This document shows positions 43,190 through 52,000 of a stretch of 64,000 bases of DNA, piece after piece (position 1 is the stretch's first letter; each line of letters opens with the position of its first letter). The position numbers and the translations under genes were made by a program. Origin of the DNA: Curtobacterium sp. MCLR17_036 (lineage in GTDB: Bacteria > Actinomycetota > Actinomycetes > Actinomycetales > Microbacteriaceae); the NCBI RefSeq assembly GCF_003234445.2, contig NZ_CP126269.1:3571023-3635022 (forward strand), in the 5' to 3' direction. Under the pieces are notes generated by a model. It had not been told where the DNA came from. It searched no databases and saw only the letters and a program-made list of their open reading frames with translations.

Positions 43190-44614
43190 TCAGAACCCGT
43201 GGACGAGCTGCCCCGAGGCGTCCTTGTAGCCCGGGACCCGCTCCTGGTCGGAGCCCCACCCGGTCGGCTTGATGCCCTGGCCGTACGAGAACGTGTTCAT
43301 CCAGCTCGCCACCACCCGCCCGCCGGCGGCGTACTTGTGCCAGTTCGGCAGGGCGGCGATGTCGACGCCGTGGTCGCGCTTCATGGCGACCTTCATGGCG
43401 TCCATCTCGATCTGCCGGTCGACGCTCATCAGGCGCTGCCACTGCCAGCCCTTGCCGTCCTTCGCGAAGACGTCGCGGATCTTGGCCTTGTCGTCGTTCC
43501 AGAGCGCGCGGTTCGGCCGCCACCAGTTCGGCTTCTCCTTGAAGCCGCCGAGCGTGTTCTTCCCCATCGTCGCGATGCGGGCGTCCGTCAGCCGGTTGAT
43601 GTGCCGGTTGATCGTGGTGACGGTCCGCAGCGCGCCGGGGTCACGCAGGGTGTCCTTGATCGCGACGGCCCGGACGTCCTGCAGCTTCTTGATCTTGTCG
43701 AGGTTCGTCTTCGCGAAGCCCTGCATCCCCTTGCCGAGTCCGGCCGTCTTCGCCAGCGACGCGACCTTGGTGAGTCCGGCGCCGACGCCGACGAGCACGA
43801 CCCCGACCGCCGAGGTGATGACGTCGAGCCACGAACCCTCGCCCATCCCCGCCAGCGTGATGTTGAGCACGAGCGTGACCGCCGCGGCGACCGCCGCCAT
43901 GAACGTGAGCATGCCGACGCCGGGGATGAGGATCGCCAGGGCCGCGAGGGCGATGCCGATGTAGGTGAAGATCTTGACGAGGATCTTCAGCAGCTTCGAG
44001 AAGAACGCCTTGATCTTGTCGCCGAGGGTGTCGTGCAGCCCGTCGTCCCACGCGGCCCGGATCGTCGACGCCGCTGCCTTGCCGGCCGCGTCCACCCCGT
44101 CGACCGCCCGCCGCAACCGCGCGACCGCGGCGTCGGCGCCGTCCTTCGCGCTGCTCGTGGCGCGCGCCTTGGCGTCGATCGCCCCCTGCTCGTCGTCGGT
44201 CAGCGGCGGCGCGTCCTGCGCGCGGCCCTGGCCGGGGTCGGGCATCGCGCCGGCCCGGGCACCGGCGGCCGAGGCGTCCTCGGCGTCGCGCAGGGCGGCT
44301 GCCGACTCGGTCAGTGCCGTCTCGAGCTCGGGCAGGTAGCCGGTCAGGGCGTCGCGGATCGCGTCGTACCGGCCGGACATCCGCTGCAGGGACTCGGCGA
44401 CCTCCTTGCTCTTCTTCCGGACCGCGTCGGCGGACTCGCCCTTGAACTGCGACTCGTCGCCGTCGCCGATCCTGCGGAGGACGTCCGCCTCAGAGGTGAT
44501 CTCCTGGGCCATCGTCGTGTAGTAGTTCACGAGTTCGTGCACGGTCGGCACGTCCGCGACGATCGGGTCGGACCCCTCGTGCAGCAACGCCCAGTTGCCA
44601 CCGCGTGCCGGCAT
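43190..44614 (-). CDS. type VII-secreted effector-like protein, copy 2
   Basis: A 474-residue paralogue of the 40774-42228 product. The N-terminal 230 residues are clearly homologous: DVPTVHELVNYYTTMAQEI, KGESADAVRKKSKEVAESLQ and the shared GDKIKAFFSKLLKILVKIFT. Hydrophobic segments follow (IGIALAALAILIPGVGM). The C-terminal 190 residues diverge, with GFKEKPNWWRPNRALWNDD and GYKDASGQLVHGF at the end, so the two proteins likely deliver different activities. Conserved delivery part plus variable tip is the pattern of polymorphic toxins. No adjacent immunity gene is visible. It overlaps the 103-residue partner by TGATG. Confidence 0.75.
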   Translation of the reverse strand: MPARGGNWALLHEGSDPIVADVPTVHELVNYYTTMAQEITSEADVLRRIGDGDESQFKGESADAVRKKSKEVAESLQRMSGRYDAIRDALTGYLPELETALTESAAALRDAEDASAAGARAGAMPDPGQGRAQDAPPLTDDEQGAIDAKARATSSAKDGADAAVARLRRAVDGVDAAGKAAASTIRAAWDDGLHDTLGDKIKAFFSKLLKILVKIFTYIGIALAALAILIPGVGMLTFMAAVAAAVTLVLNITLAGMGEGSWLDVITSAVGVVLVGVGAGLTKVASLAKTAGLGKGMQGFAKTNLDKIKKLQDVRAVAIKDTLRDPGALRTVTTINRHINRLTDARIATMGKNTLGGFKEKPNWWRPNRALWNDDKAKIRDVFAKDGKGWQWQRLMSVDRQIEMDAMKVAMKRDHGVDIAALPNWHKYAAGGRVVASWMNTFSYGQGIKPTGWGSDQERVPGYKDASGQLVHGF

Positions 44615-44925
44615 CAGGCGGCCTGCCCGTCGGTCGGCTGCGCCTCGGTGTCGAGCTTGTCCGTCAGGTCCGTCTCGAGCTCGGTCCAGTGCTCCGTGGA
44701 CTTCTGCATCTTGTCGTGCAGGTCCCTCACGGCGCCCTTCATCTTGTTCCGGTGGATCTTCCAGTCACCGGAGAAGTCGTGCATCGCCTTCTGCACGTCG
44801 TGCTGGCCGTAGATCTCGGTCAGGGCACGGTCGTCCGACCTCTGGTGCTCGAGCTCGTCGGAGATGTGCTGCAGCTTGGTCGCGGAGTCCTCGAGGACGG
44901 CGCGGGTGATGATGAGGTCTGCCAT
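44614..44925 (-). CDS. small helical WXG100-type partner protein, copy 2
   Basis: A 103-residue paralogue of the 42228-42539 product. It keeps the central QHDVQKAMHDFSGDWKIHRN exactly and differs mainly in the N-terminal loop and the tail (HWTELETDLTDKLDTE). Its stop overlaps the effector start. The differences track those of the adjacent effectors, as expected if each small protein is specific for its own partner. Confidence 0.75.
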   Translation of the reverse strand: MADLIITRAVLEDSATKLQHISDELEHQRSDDRALTEIYGQHDVQKAMHDFSGDWKIHRNKMKGAVRDLHDKMQKSTEHWTELETDLTDKLDTEAQPTDGQAA

Positions 44926-44997
44926 GGGTGCTCCCGGTCGTGGGCTGGACGCGGAGGGCGCCCGGGGTCACCACGCGTGCGACCCCGGGCGGACCGA

Positions 44998-45291
44998 CTA
45001 CTTGATCGCGTTCGCGAGCTCCTGGTCGGTCTGCTGCAGCGCCTCGGACGCCTTGTTGAGGTACATCGACATGCCCTCGAGACCCTCGATGGTCTTCGTC
45101 GCGCCGTCGTTGAACTCCTGGTACGAGTTGCCGAAGGCGACTGACGACTGGTCGGTCACGTAGCCGCCGGAGATGAGCGAGTCGACCAGCGACTTCAGCT
45201 CACGCAGCTTCGAGGTGATGTCCTGCTCGCCGTTGACGAGGCGGGTCGCGGCGTCCTGCATCTCGCCGTAGGTCACGTTCAAGTTGGGCAT
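44998..45291 (-). CDS. WXG100-like protein, copy 2
   Basis: A 97-residue protein identical to copy 1 at 42627-42920. It is the first gene of the whole type VII block and probably the most abundantly made. AGGAGCAGGCC lies before the ATG. The 245 bp upstream contain the promoter and, further up, the terminator of the ribosomal protein operon. Non-canonical turn SGGYVTD, as in copy 1. Confidence 0.82.
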   Translation of the reverse strand: MPNLNVTYGEMQDAATRLVNGEQDITSKLRELKSLVDSLISGGYVTDQSSVAFGNSYQEFNDGATKTIEGLEGMSMYLNKASEALQQTDQELANAIK

Positions 45292-45483
45292 GGCCTGCTC
45301 CTGTTCACGGTGTTCGACACCCCCGGGTCCGGAGGCCGGGATGACGCTATCGGCTCCTCGACCCCCGAACGGGGGTGTTCAAGTGGTGTTCACCGCAACT
45401 TCCACCAGCGGTGCGCGCACGAGAAGAACGTGCGTCGGGCAGGAGAACCAGCCGTGTCGACGACGTGACGCCCGGGAACGACG

Positions 45484-45520
45484 GAAGGCGGGCCTCCCGA
45501 GAGGGGAGACCCGCCTTCCG
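45484..45520 (-). terminator. rho-independent terminator after rplI
   Basis: GGAAGGCGGG and CCCGCCTTCC form the stem with an inner CTCCC/GGGAG pair around GAGA. It ends the rpsF-ssb-rpsR-rplI operon, before the type VII block. Confidence 0.8.
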
Positions 45521-45536
45521 ACGGAACGAGGTCGCG

Positions 45537-45989
45537 CTACTTGGCGGCGACGACCTTGAGCGAGATCACGGCAGTGATGTCCTCGCGCAGACGCACGGTG
45601 GCCTCGTGGTCACCGACGGTCTTGATGGTCGCGGGGACCTCGACCTTGCGCTTGTCGAGCGAGCCGACGCCCTGCGCCTGGACGGCGTCAGCGACGTCGC
45701 CCGGACGGACGGAGCCGAACAGACGGCCGTCCTTGCCGGCCTTGACCGACAGCTGGATGGTGGCGTTCTCGAGCTTCATCTTGAGGTCCTGTGCCTCTTC
45801 GATGGTGGCGAGCTCGCGCGCGGTACGCGCAGCACGGATCGACTCGACCTGCTTCTCGCCGCCCTTGGACCACGCGACAGCGAAGCCCTGGGGGATGAGG
45901 TAGTTGCGGGCGTAGCCGTTCTTGACGTCGACGACGTCACCGGCGGAACCGAGGCCGGAGACCTCGTGGGTGAGGATGAGCTTCGACAT
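45537..45989 (-). CDS. rplI: 50S ribosomal protein L9
   Basis: A 150-residue protein with the L9 start [20 protein letters not shown], the following [16 protein letters not shown] that is the signature of the rRNA-binding N-domain, a long connecting helix ([19 protein letters not shown]) and the C-domain with [16 protein letters not shown]. It binds 23S rRNA at the base of the L1 stalk. Last gene of the rpsF operon, 14 bp after rpsR. Confidence 0.98.
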   Translation of the reverse strand: MSKLILTHEVSGLGSAGDVVDVKNGYARNYLIPQGFAVAWSKGGEKQVESIRAARTARELATIEEAQDLKMKLENATIQLSVKAGKDGRLFGSVRPGDVADAVQAQGVGSLDKRKVEVPATIKTVGDHEATVRLREDITAVISLKVVAAK

Positions 45990-46003
45990 GTGTCGACCTC
46001 CGA

Positions 46004-46261
46004 TCAGCGGCCGGAGCCGGCGTAGGGGAGGAGCGCCATCTCACGGGCGTTCTTCACGGCACGGGCGATGAGGCGCTGCTCCTGGACGGAGACGCCGGTG
46101 ATGCGACGGGCGCGGATCTTCCCACGCTCCGAGATGAACTTGCGAAGGGTCGCGACGTCCTTGTAGTCGATGACGCCGACCTTGATCGACTTCGCGGGAG
46201 CGGCGTTCTTGCCGCCCTTACCGCGAGGCTTCCGGCGATCGCCGGTGCTCTTTCCAGCCAT
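46004..46261 (-). CDS. rpsR: 30S ribosomal protein S18
   Basis: An 85-residue protein with the S18 core: [28 protein letters not shown] (broken by definition at the family motif) and [20 protein letters not shown]. It lacks the zinc-binding cysteines of the C-plus S18 form, so this is the zinc-independent paralogue type, which in many actinobacteria is expressed under zinc limitation or is the only copy. It pairs with S6 on the 30S platform. Confidence 0.97.
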   Translation of the reverse strand: MAGKSTGDRRKPRGKGGKNAAPAKSIKVGVIDYKDVATLRKFISERGKIRARRITGVSVQEQRLIARAVKNAREMALLPYAGSGR

Positions 46262-46308
46262 TGTGTGTCCTTAAGAAGAAGAAGTTGTGTCCGTTGGATC
46301 GCTGAGGA

Positions 46309-46878
46309 TCAGAACGGGGTCTCGTCGTCGAAGTTGCCGCCGGGGGTGGACCACACGTCGTTCGACTGTGCGTTCCCGCCACCCTGCTGGCCGCCCTGGG
46401 GGGACCAGGGCGCGTCCGACTGACCGCCGCCGGTGTTGCCGCCGCCGTTCCAGCCACCGTTGCCGCCGCCGGAGTTGCCCCCGCCGACCTGACCACGGCC
46501 ACCGCCGCTGCCACCCGCTGCGCGGGTGATCTGGGCGGTCGCGTACCGGAGCGACGGGCCGATCTCGTCGACCTCGAGCTCGATGCTCGTGCGCTGCTGA
46601 CCCTCACGGTCCTGGTAGGAACGCTGACGCAGACGGCCCTGCGCGATGACGCGCGAGCCCTTCGTCAGCGACCCCGCCACGTGCTCGGCGAACTCGCGCC
46701 ACACACTCGCACGGAGGAACAGCGCGTCGCCGTCCTTCCACTCGTTCGCCTGACGGTCGAACGTGCGAGGGGTCGACGCGATGGTGAAGTTCGCCACGGC
46801 GAGCCCGTTCTGCGTGTAGCGCAGCTCGGGGTCCGCGGTGAGGTTGCCCACCACCGTGATGACGGTTTCGCCGGCCAC
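46309..46878 (-). CDS. ssb: single-stranded DNA-binding protein
   Basis: A 189-residue SSB: an OB fold with [20 protein letters not shown] and [20 protein letters not shown], then a Gly/Asn-rich flexible linker and the acidic tip ending DDETPF that recruits partner proteins. It sits between rpsF and rpsR, the standard actinobacterial order. It protects single-stranded DNA in replication and repair. Confidence 0.97.
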   Translation of the reverse strand: MAGETVITVVGNLTADPELRYTQNGLAVANFTIASTPRTFDRQANEWKDGDALFLRASVWREFAEHVAGSLTKGSRVIAQGRLRQRSYQDREGQQRTSIELEVDEIGPSLRYATAQITRAAGGSGGGRGQVGGGNSGGGNGGWNGGGNTGGGQSDAPWSPQGGQQGGGNAQSNDVWSTPGGNFDDETPF

Positions 46879-46881
46879 GGG

Positions 46882-47265
46882 CTACTCGGCGCTCGCGGTC
46901 GCGGCCTGGGAGGCGTTGGCGGCCTTGCGGGCCGCACGCGCCTCGTCACGCTGCTTCTGGGCGGCGACCTGCGCGATGCCCTCTTCGGCGCGGAGGACCT
47001 TCGTGCGGAGCACGGCCTCGGAGAGACCGAGCTGACGGTCCAGCTCCTTGGCGGCCTCGGGGGTCGACGTGAAGTCGACGACGGCGTAGATGCCCTCGGA
47101 CTTCTTGGCGATCTCGTAGGCGAGCCGGCGACGGCCCCAGACGTCCACGTTGTCGACGGTGCCACCGTCGTTGCGGATCACGGCCAGGAACTTGTCCAGG
47201 CTCGGAGCGACGGTGCGCTCGTCGATCTCGGGGTCGAGGATCGCCATCAGTTCGTACTGGTGCAT
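46882..47265 (-). CDS. rpsF: 30S ribosomal protein S6
   Basis: The start at 47265 follows AGGAGGTGGGTTCCGC, a strong ribosome binding site; longer in-frame extensions have none. The 127-residue protein begins [19 protein letters not shown] and has [17 protein letters not shown] and [11 protein letters not shown] of S6, with an Ala-rich tail. It forms the S6-S18 pair on the 30S platform and heads the operon. Confidence 0.97.
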   Translation of the reverse strand: MHQYELMAILDPEIDERTVAPSLDKFLAVIRNDGGTVDNVDVWGRRRLAYEIAKKSEGIYAVVDFTSTPEAAKELDRQLGLSEAVLRTKVLRAEEGIAQVAAQKQRDEARAARKAANASQAATASAE

Positions 47266-47416
47266 GCGGAACCCACCTCCTCTGGTCTCAGCGGCCCCGG
47301 GCAGTTCCCGGGACAGGAGGGTTGATGCATGTGTACCGGTGCGCAGGAGCGCGGGCACAACCCCGCAAGCTTAGCGGACTGCCTGGAGGCGCGCCACCGG
47401 CCTGTGGGTCGGCTCG

Positions 47417-47480
47417 CGGAACCAGGTTCCGGACACCACACCGTGGAATCGCGCGGTTCGGAGTCCGGAACCTGGTTCCG
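47417..47480. repeat. inverted pair of CGGAACC(A/T)GGTTCCG palindromes
   Basis: CGGAACCAGGTTCCGGAC (47417-47434) and its exact reverse complement (47463-47480), 28 bp apart. Each arm is itself a palindrome. They lie between the end of the CCA-adding enzyme gene and the rpsF promoter region, so the structure could terminate transcription from either side or bind a dimeric protein. Confidence 0.65.
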
Positions 47481-47499
47481 GAGACTGCGGGCGAGCCCG

Positions 47500-48933
47500 T
47501 CAGCCGGCGTCGCGGGCCGCCCACCAGGCGCGGAGGCGGGCCTCGGCCACGTCCGCACCGAGCGGGCCGTCGTCCATCCGGGCCTCGAGCAGGAACCGGT
47601 ACGCGTCACCGACGGCACGGCCCGGCGGGATGTCGAGGATCCGCATGATGTCGTCGCCGGTCAGGTCGGGACGCATCGCGTCGAGCTCCTCCTGTTCGGC
47701 GAGCACCGCGATCCGTGCCTCGAGGTCGTCGTAGGCGAAGGCCAGGCGGTCGGCCTTGCGGCGGTTGCGGGTGGTGACGTCGGAGCGGGTGAGCTCGTGC
47801 AGCCGTTCGAGCTGCGGGCCGGCGTCGCGGACGTAGCGGCGCACGGCGGAGTCGGTCCAGGCGCCCTCGGTGTACCCGAAGAAGCGCAGGTGCAGCTCGA
47901 TCAACCGTGACACCGCGGCGATCGTGTCGTTGTCGAAGCGCAGGGCCCGCAGCCGCTTCTTCGCGAGCTTCGAGCCGACGAGGTCGTGGTGGTGAAAGCT
48001 CACGGCGCCGCCGGGTTCGAGCTTGCGCGTCGCGGGCTTGCCGATGTCGTGGAGCAGGGCGGCCAGGCGGAGCACGGTGTCCGGGGGGTCGTCGGCGTGC
48101 CGCTCGGCCTCGTGGCCGATGGCCTGCTCGAGCACCGTCAGGGAGTGCTCGTAGACGTCCTTGTGGTGGTGGTGCTCGTCGATCTCGAGCCGCATCTCGG
48201 GCAGCTCGGGCAGGACCCGCTCGGCGAGGCCGGTGTCCACGAGCAGGCGGATGCCGGGCACCGGGTCGCCCGTGTTCAGCAGCTTGACGAGCTCGTCGCG
48301 CACCCGCTCGGCGGACACGATGTCGATGGAGTCGACGAGGTCGTGCATGGCGGCGCGGACGTCGTCGTCGACGGTGAACCCGAGCTGCGCCGTGAACCGC
48401 GCCGCACGCATCATCCGGAGCGGGTCGTCGCGGAACGACACGACGGCGGCCTGCGGGGTGCGCAGGCGCGCGGCCAACAGGTCCTCGACGCCGCCGTGCA
48501 CGTCGACGAGCTCGCGGGCCGGCAGCCGCAGCGCCATGGCGTTCACGGTGAAGTCGCGGCGCAGCAGGTCGTCCTGGATGGTGTCGCCGAACGCGACCTC
48601 GGGCTTGCGGGTCTCGCCGTCGTAGACGTCGCTGCGGTACGTCGTGATCTCGACCTGCTCGCCCCGCACGAGGGCGGCGATGGTGCCGAACTGCCGCCCG
48701 ACGTCCCACGTGGTGGTCGCGATCGGTTCGACGACCGCCAGGATCTGGTCGGGACGGGCGTCGGTCGTGAAGTCGAGGTCGGTCACGGGGCGACCGAGGA
48801 ACGCGTCGCGCACGGGGCCGCCGACGAGCGCCAGCTCGTGCCCGGCGTCGGCGAACACCCGAGCGAGGAGGGCGACGGGCTCGGTGGCGGCGAGTGCGTC
48901 GAGTCGTTCGACGGCCTGGGCAACGGACTGCAT
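47500..48933 (-). CDS. pcnB: CCA tRNA nucleotidyltransferase
   Basis: The ATG at 48933 is preferred since GAGGACC precedes it. The 477-residue enzyme has ALVGGPVRDAFLGRPVTDLDF, the class II nucleotidyltransferase head with the DxD metal site, then RRDFTVNAMALRL, FRDDPLRMMRAARFTAQLGF and a C-terminal HD domain (LAALLHDIGKPAT and EHHHHKDVYEHSL). It adds or repairs the 3' CCA of tRNAs; the HD part adds phosphohydrolase activity. Divergent from the DUF6049-MurJ gene. Confidence 0.95.
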   Translation of the reverse strand: MQSVAQAVERLDALAATEPVALLARVFADAGHELALVGGPVRDAFLGRPVTDLDFTTDARPDQILAVVEPIATTTWDVGRQFGTIAALVRGEQVEITTYRSDVYDGETRKPEVAFGDTIQDDLLRRDFTVNAMALRLPARELVDVHGGVEDLLAARLRTPQAAVVSFRDDPLRMMRAARFTAQLGFTVDDDVRAAMHDLVDSIDIVSAERVRDELVKLLNTGDPVPGIRLLVDTGLAERVLPELPEMRLEIDEHHHHKDVYEHSLTVLEQAIGHEAERHADDPPDTVLRLAALLHDIGKPATRKLEPGGAVSFHHHDLVGSKLAKKRLRALRFDNDTIAAVSRLIELHLRFFGYTEGAWTDSAVRRYVRDAGPQLERLHELTRSDVTTRNRRKADRLAFAYDDLEARIAVLAEQEELDAMRPDLTGDDIMRILDIPPGRAVGDAYRFLLEARMDDGPLGADVAEARLRAWWAARDAG

Positions 48934-49061
48934 GACGGTCCTCATCCTCCCAGATCGAGGCCAGGAGTTCTCCACCGGTCCCGCGCGCACGGGCTGTGTT
49001 CATCGTCGCCCCTCGTACACTCGTGCTCGGCCCGCACCGACCCCGTGGCCCGCTCTCTCGT

Positions 49062-52000
49062 ATGCAGATCCTCCGCACCACGCTCGCCGCAGCCGCGTCG
49101 ACCCTCGTCGCGCTCGGCCTGGTCGTCGCGCCCGTCAGTGCCGACCACGCCTCGGCGGCCGAGGTCTCGACCCCGAAGTCGCACGTCGCCGACCCGGCCG
49201 CCGCCGACGCGGGCAAGGCGACCATCTCGATCGCCCCGGCGAACCGCGGCGTCGTGCAGCGCGACCAGGACCTCACCCTGTCCGTGACGGTCACGAACGA
49301 CACCGACGCGGCACTGCCCGCCGGTACCGCCGAGTTCGACATCTTCCGCTCCGCGAGCACGCGCGACGTCCTGGCCGCGTGGCTGCAGGACACCACCACG
49401 ACGGGTTACCTCGGCGCGCCGATGGACTCCGTAGAGATCCCGGCCGTCCCCGCGCACCGCTCGGTGACCATCGACTCGGTGTCGATCGTGTCCGGCAACG
49501 TCGCCCTCGGCGGGTACCCCGGGTTCGGCGCACGCCGCATCGCCGCCGAGTACACCGCGGGGGAGACCGTCGCCGTCGACCGCTCCGCGATCACCTGGTA
49601 CCCAGACTTCGAGCAGGCCCCGATCAGCGTCTCGGTCGCGATGCCCGTCACCGTCCCGCAGTCCACCGACGGCATCCTGACCCCCGCCGTCCTGGCCGCG
49701 GCGACCTCCGTCGACGGCACCCTGACGCAGCAGCTCGACGCCGCCGAGGACCACAACGTCGCCGTCGCCGTCGACCCCCGCATCATCGCCTCGATCCGGA
49801 TCCTCGGCGAGAACGCCCCGTCGAGCGCGTCCACCTGGCTGCAGCGCCTCGAGTCCCTGCGCAACGAGACGTTCGCGCTGCCGTACGCCGACGCCGACGT
49901 CACCGGCCTGCGGCAGGCCGGCTCGGACGGCGTCCTCGGGCCGATCTCCCTCGACCAGTCCGTGAAGGACGAGAACTTCCCCGGCGCCGAGACCGCACCG
50001 CCGACCCCGACGGGCACCCCGGGTCAGACCACGAGCCCGACCGCCAGCGCCGTCCCCGGTGACGACGCGACGCCCGGTGCCGGCACCACGGACGCCACGA
50101 CCACGCTCCCCACCACCGCGTCCCTGCTCGACTTCCCGTACTCGCTGCAGTCCATCGCCTGGCCGGACGAGGGCACCGTCTCGACGAAGGACCTGCCGGC
50201 ACTCCGCCGGGCCGGTACGAAGACGACCATCGTCGCCAGCGGCAACACCTCGGCGGGCGCGGACACCACCATCGCCGCGTCCGAGAAGATCGGCGACGAC
50301 CACGTGCTCGTCGCCGACCAGACGATGTCCCGGCTGCTCCGCACCGCCGCGGACGCCTCGGACCGGCAGACGTGGGCCACGGCGATGTCCGAACTCACCG
50401 CGACGCTCGCCACCGCGGCCAGCGCCGGCACCGCGACCAGCCCGGTCCTGCTGACCCTCGGCCGCGACTGGCCCTCCGACTCCGAGCGGCTCAGCCAGGC
50501 GCTCGACGCCCTCGAGAACACCGCCTGGGTCGCCCCGTCCGACCTGTCGACGGCCGTCGGCTCCGTCGCCGGGTCGCTCACCCTCGACGGGTCGTCGACC
50601 GGGGACGACCGCATCGACCAGCTCCGACGCCTCGTGCGCGGCGAACAGGGCCTGACCGCGTTCTCGACCATCCTCGAGACGCCGCAGCAGGTCACCGCGC
50701 CCGCACGCCTCCGACTGCTCGCCCTGGCCTCCAATGCTTGGCGCGGCGACGAGGACGCACTCGGCGCCGCGATCGACGCGCGCACCGCGGCCTGGGCGGC
50801 GACCACGAAGAAGGTCGGCATCGTCGACTCGAGCAGCCTCACCCTGCTCGGCGACCGCTCGTCGCTCCCGGTGTCGATCCGGAACCGCTCCGACTACCCG
50901 GTGACCGTGCACCTGTTCGTGCAGCCGTCGAACTCCGCCCTGCGCGTCGTCCGCAACGACATCGAGGTCGAGGTCCAGCCGAAGTCGTCGACGCGTGCGA
51001 CCGTCCCGGTGCAGTCCGTGGCCAACGGCACGGTCGAACTCACGATGTCGCTGTCGAGCCCGAGCGGCGTCGCCGTCGCCGATCCCGCCGTCGTGCAGCT
51101 CAACGTGCAGGCCCAGTGGGAGACGTTCATCACCGCGGCGGCCGCGGCGGCCCTCGTCCTGGTCTTCGGGTTCGGCATCTTCCGCAGCATCCGCAAGCGC
51201 GCACGTCGCCGGAACGGCGAGCCGGACGACGATGACGACGACCCGAACCGGCCGCTCGCGGTGCAGCCCACCGTGGCGGGCGCGCATGCGACCGCCCCTG
51301 CGACCGCTGCCGGGCCGACCCCGGGGTCCGGGAGCGACCACCTGCGGGACGTGACCGACCGCGCCGGAGGTGCGCCGGGCCTCCCGGCCGCCGCTGCCCC
51401 GACGAGCACCGTCGCGCCGCCGCGCGACCCCGAGGAGCCGACCGTGAGCACCCCCCAGACGCAGCCAGAGGTCGACGCCGAGCCGGTGGCCGAGCGCAGT
51501 CTCGGTCGGGCGAGCGCCCTGCTCGCGGCGGGCACGATGGTCAGTCGGATCCTCGGGTTCGCGAAGACCTTCGTGCTGGCGTACGCGATCGGGCAGAACG
51601 CGAGCCCCTCGGCGAACGCCTTCGCCGTGGCGAACCAGCTGCCGAACAACATCTACGCGCTCATCGCGGGCGGCCTGCTGTCCGCGGTGCTCATCCCGCA
51701 GATCGTCCGCTCGATGCGCGACTCTGCCGACGGCGGGCAGTCCTACGTCAACAAGATCGTCACGCTGGGCGGCTCCGCGTTCATCGTCATCACGATCGCG
51801 GCGACCGCCCTGGCGCCGCTGCTCGTGCGCCTCTACACGACCTCCTCGGACTCCCGGGGACCGGCCGCGACCGACCTGGCGATCGCGTTCGCGTTCTGGT
51901 GCCTGCCGCAGATCCTCTTCTACGCGATGTACTCGCTGCTCGGCGAGGTCCTCAACGCGAAGCAGGTCTTCGGCCCGTTCACGTGGGCGCCGCTGCTCAA

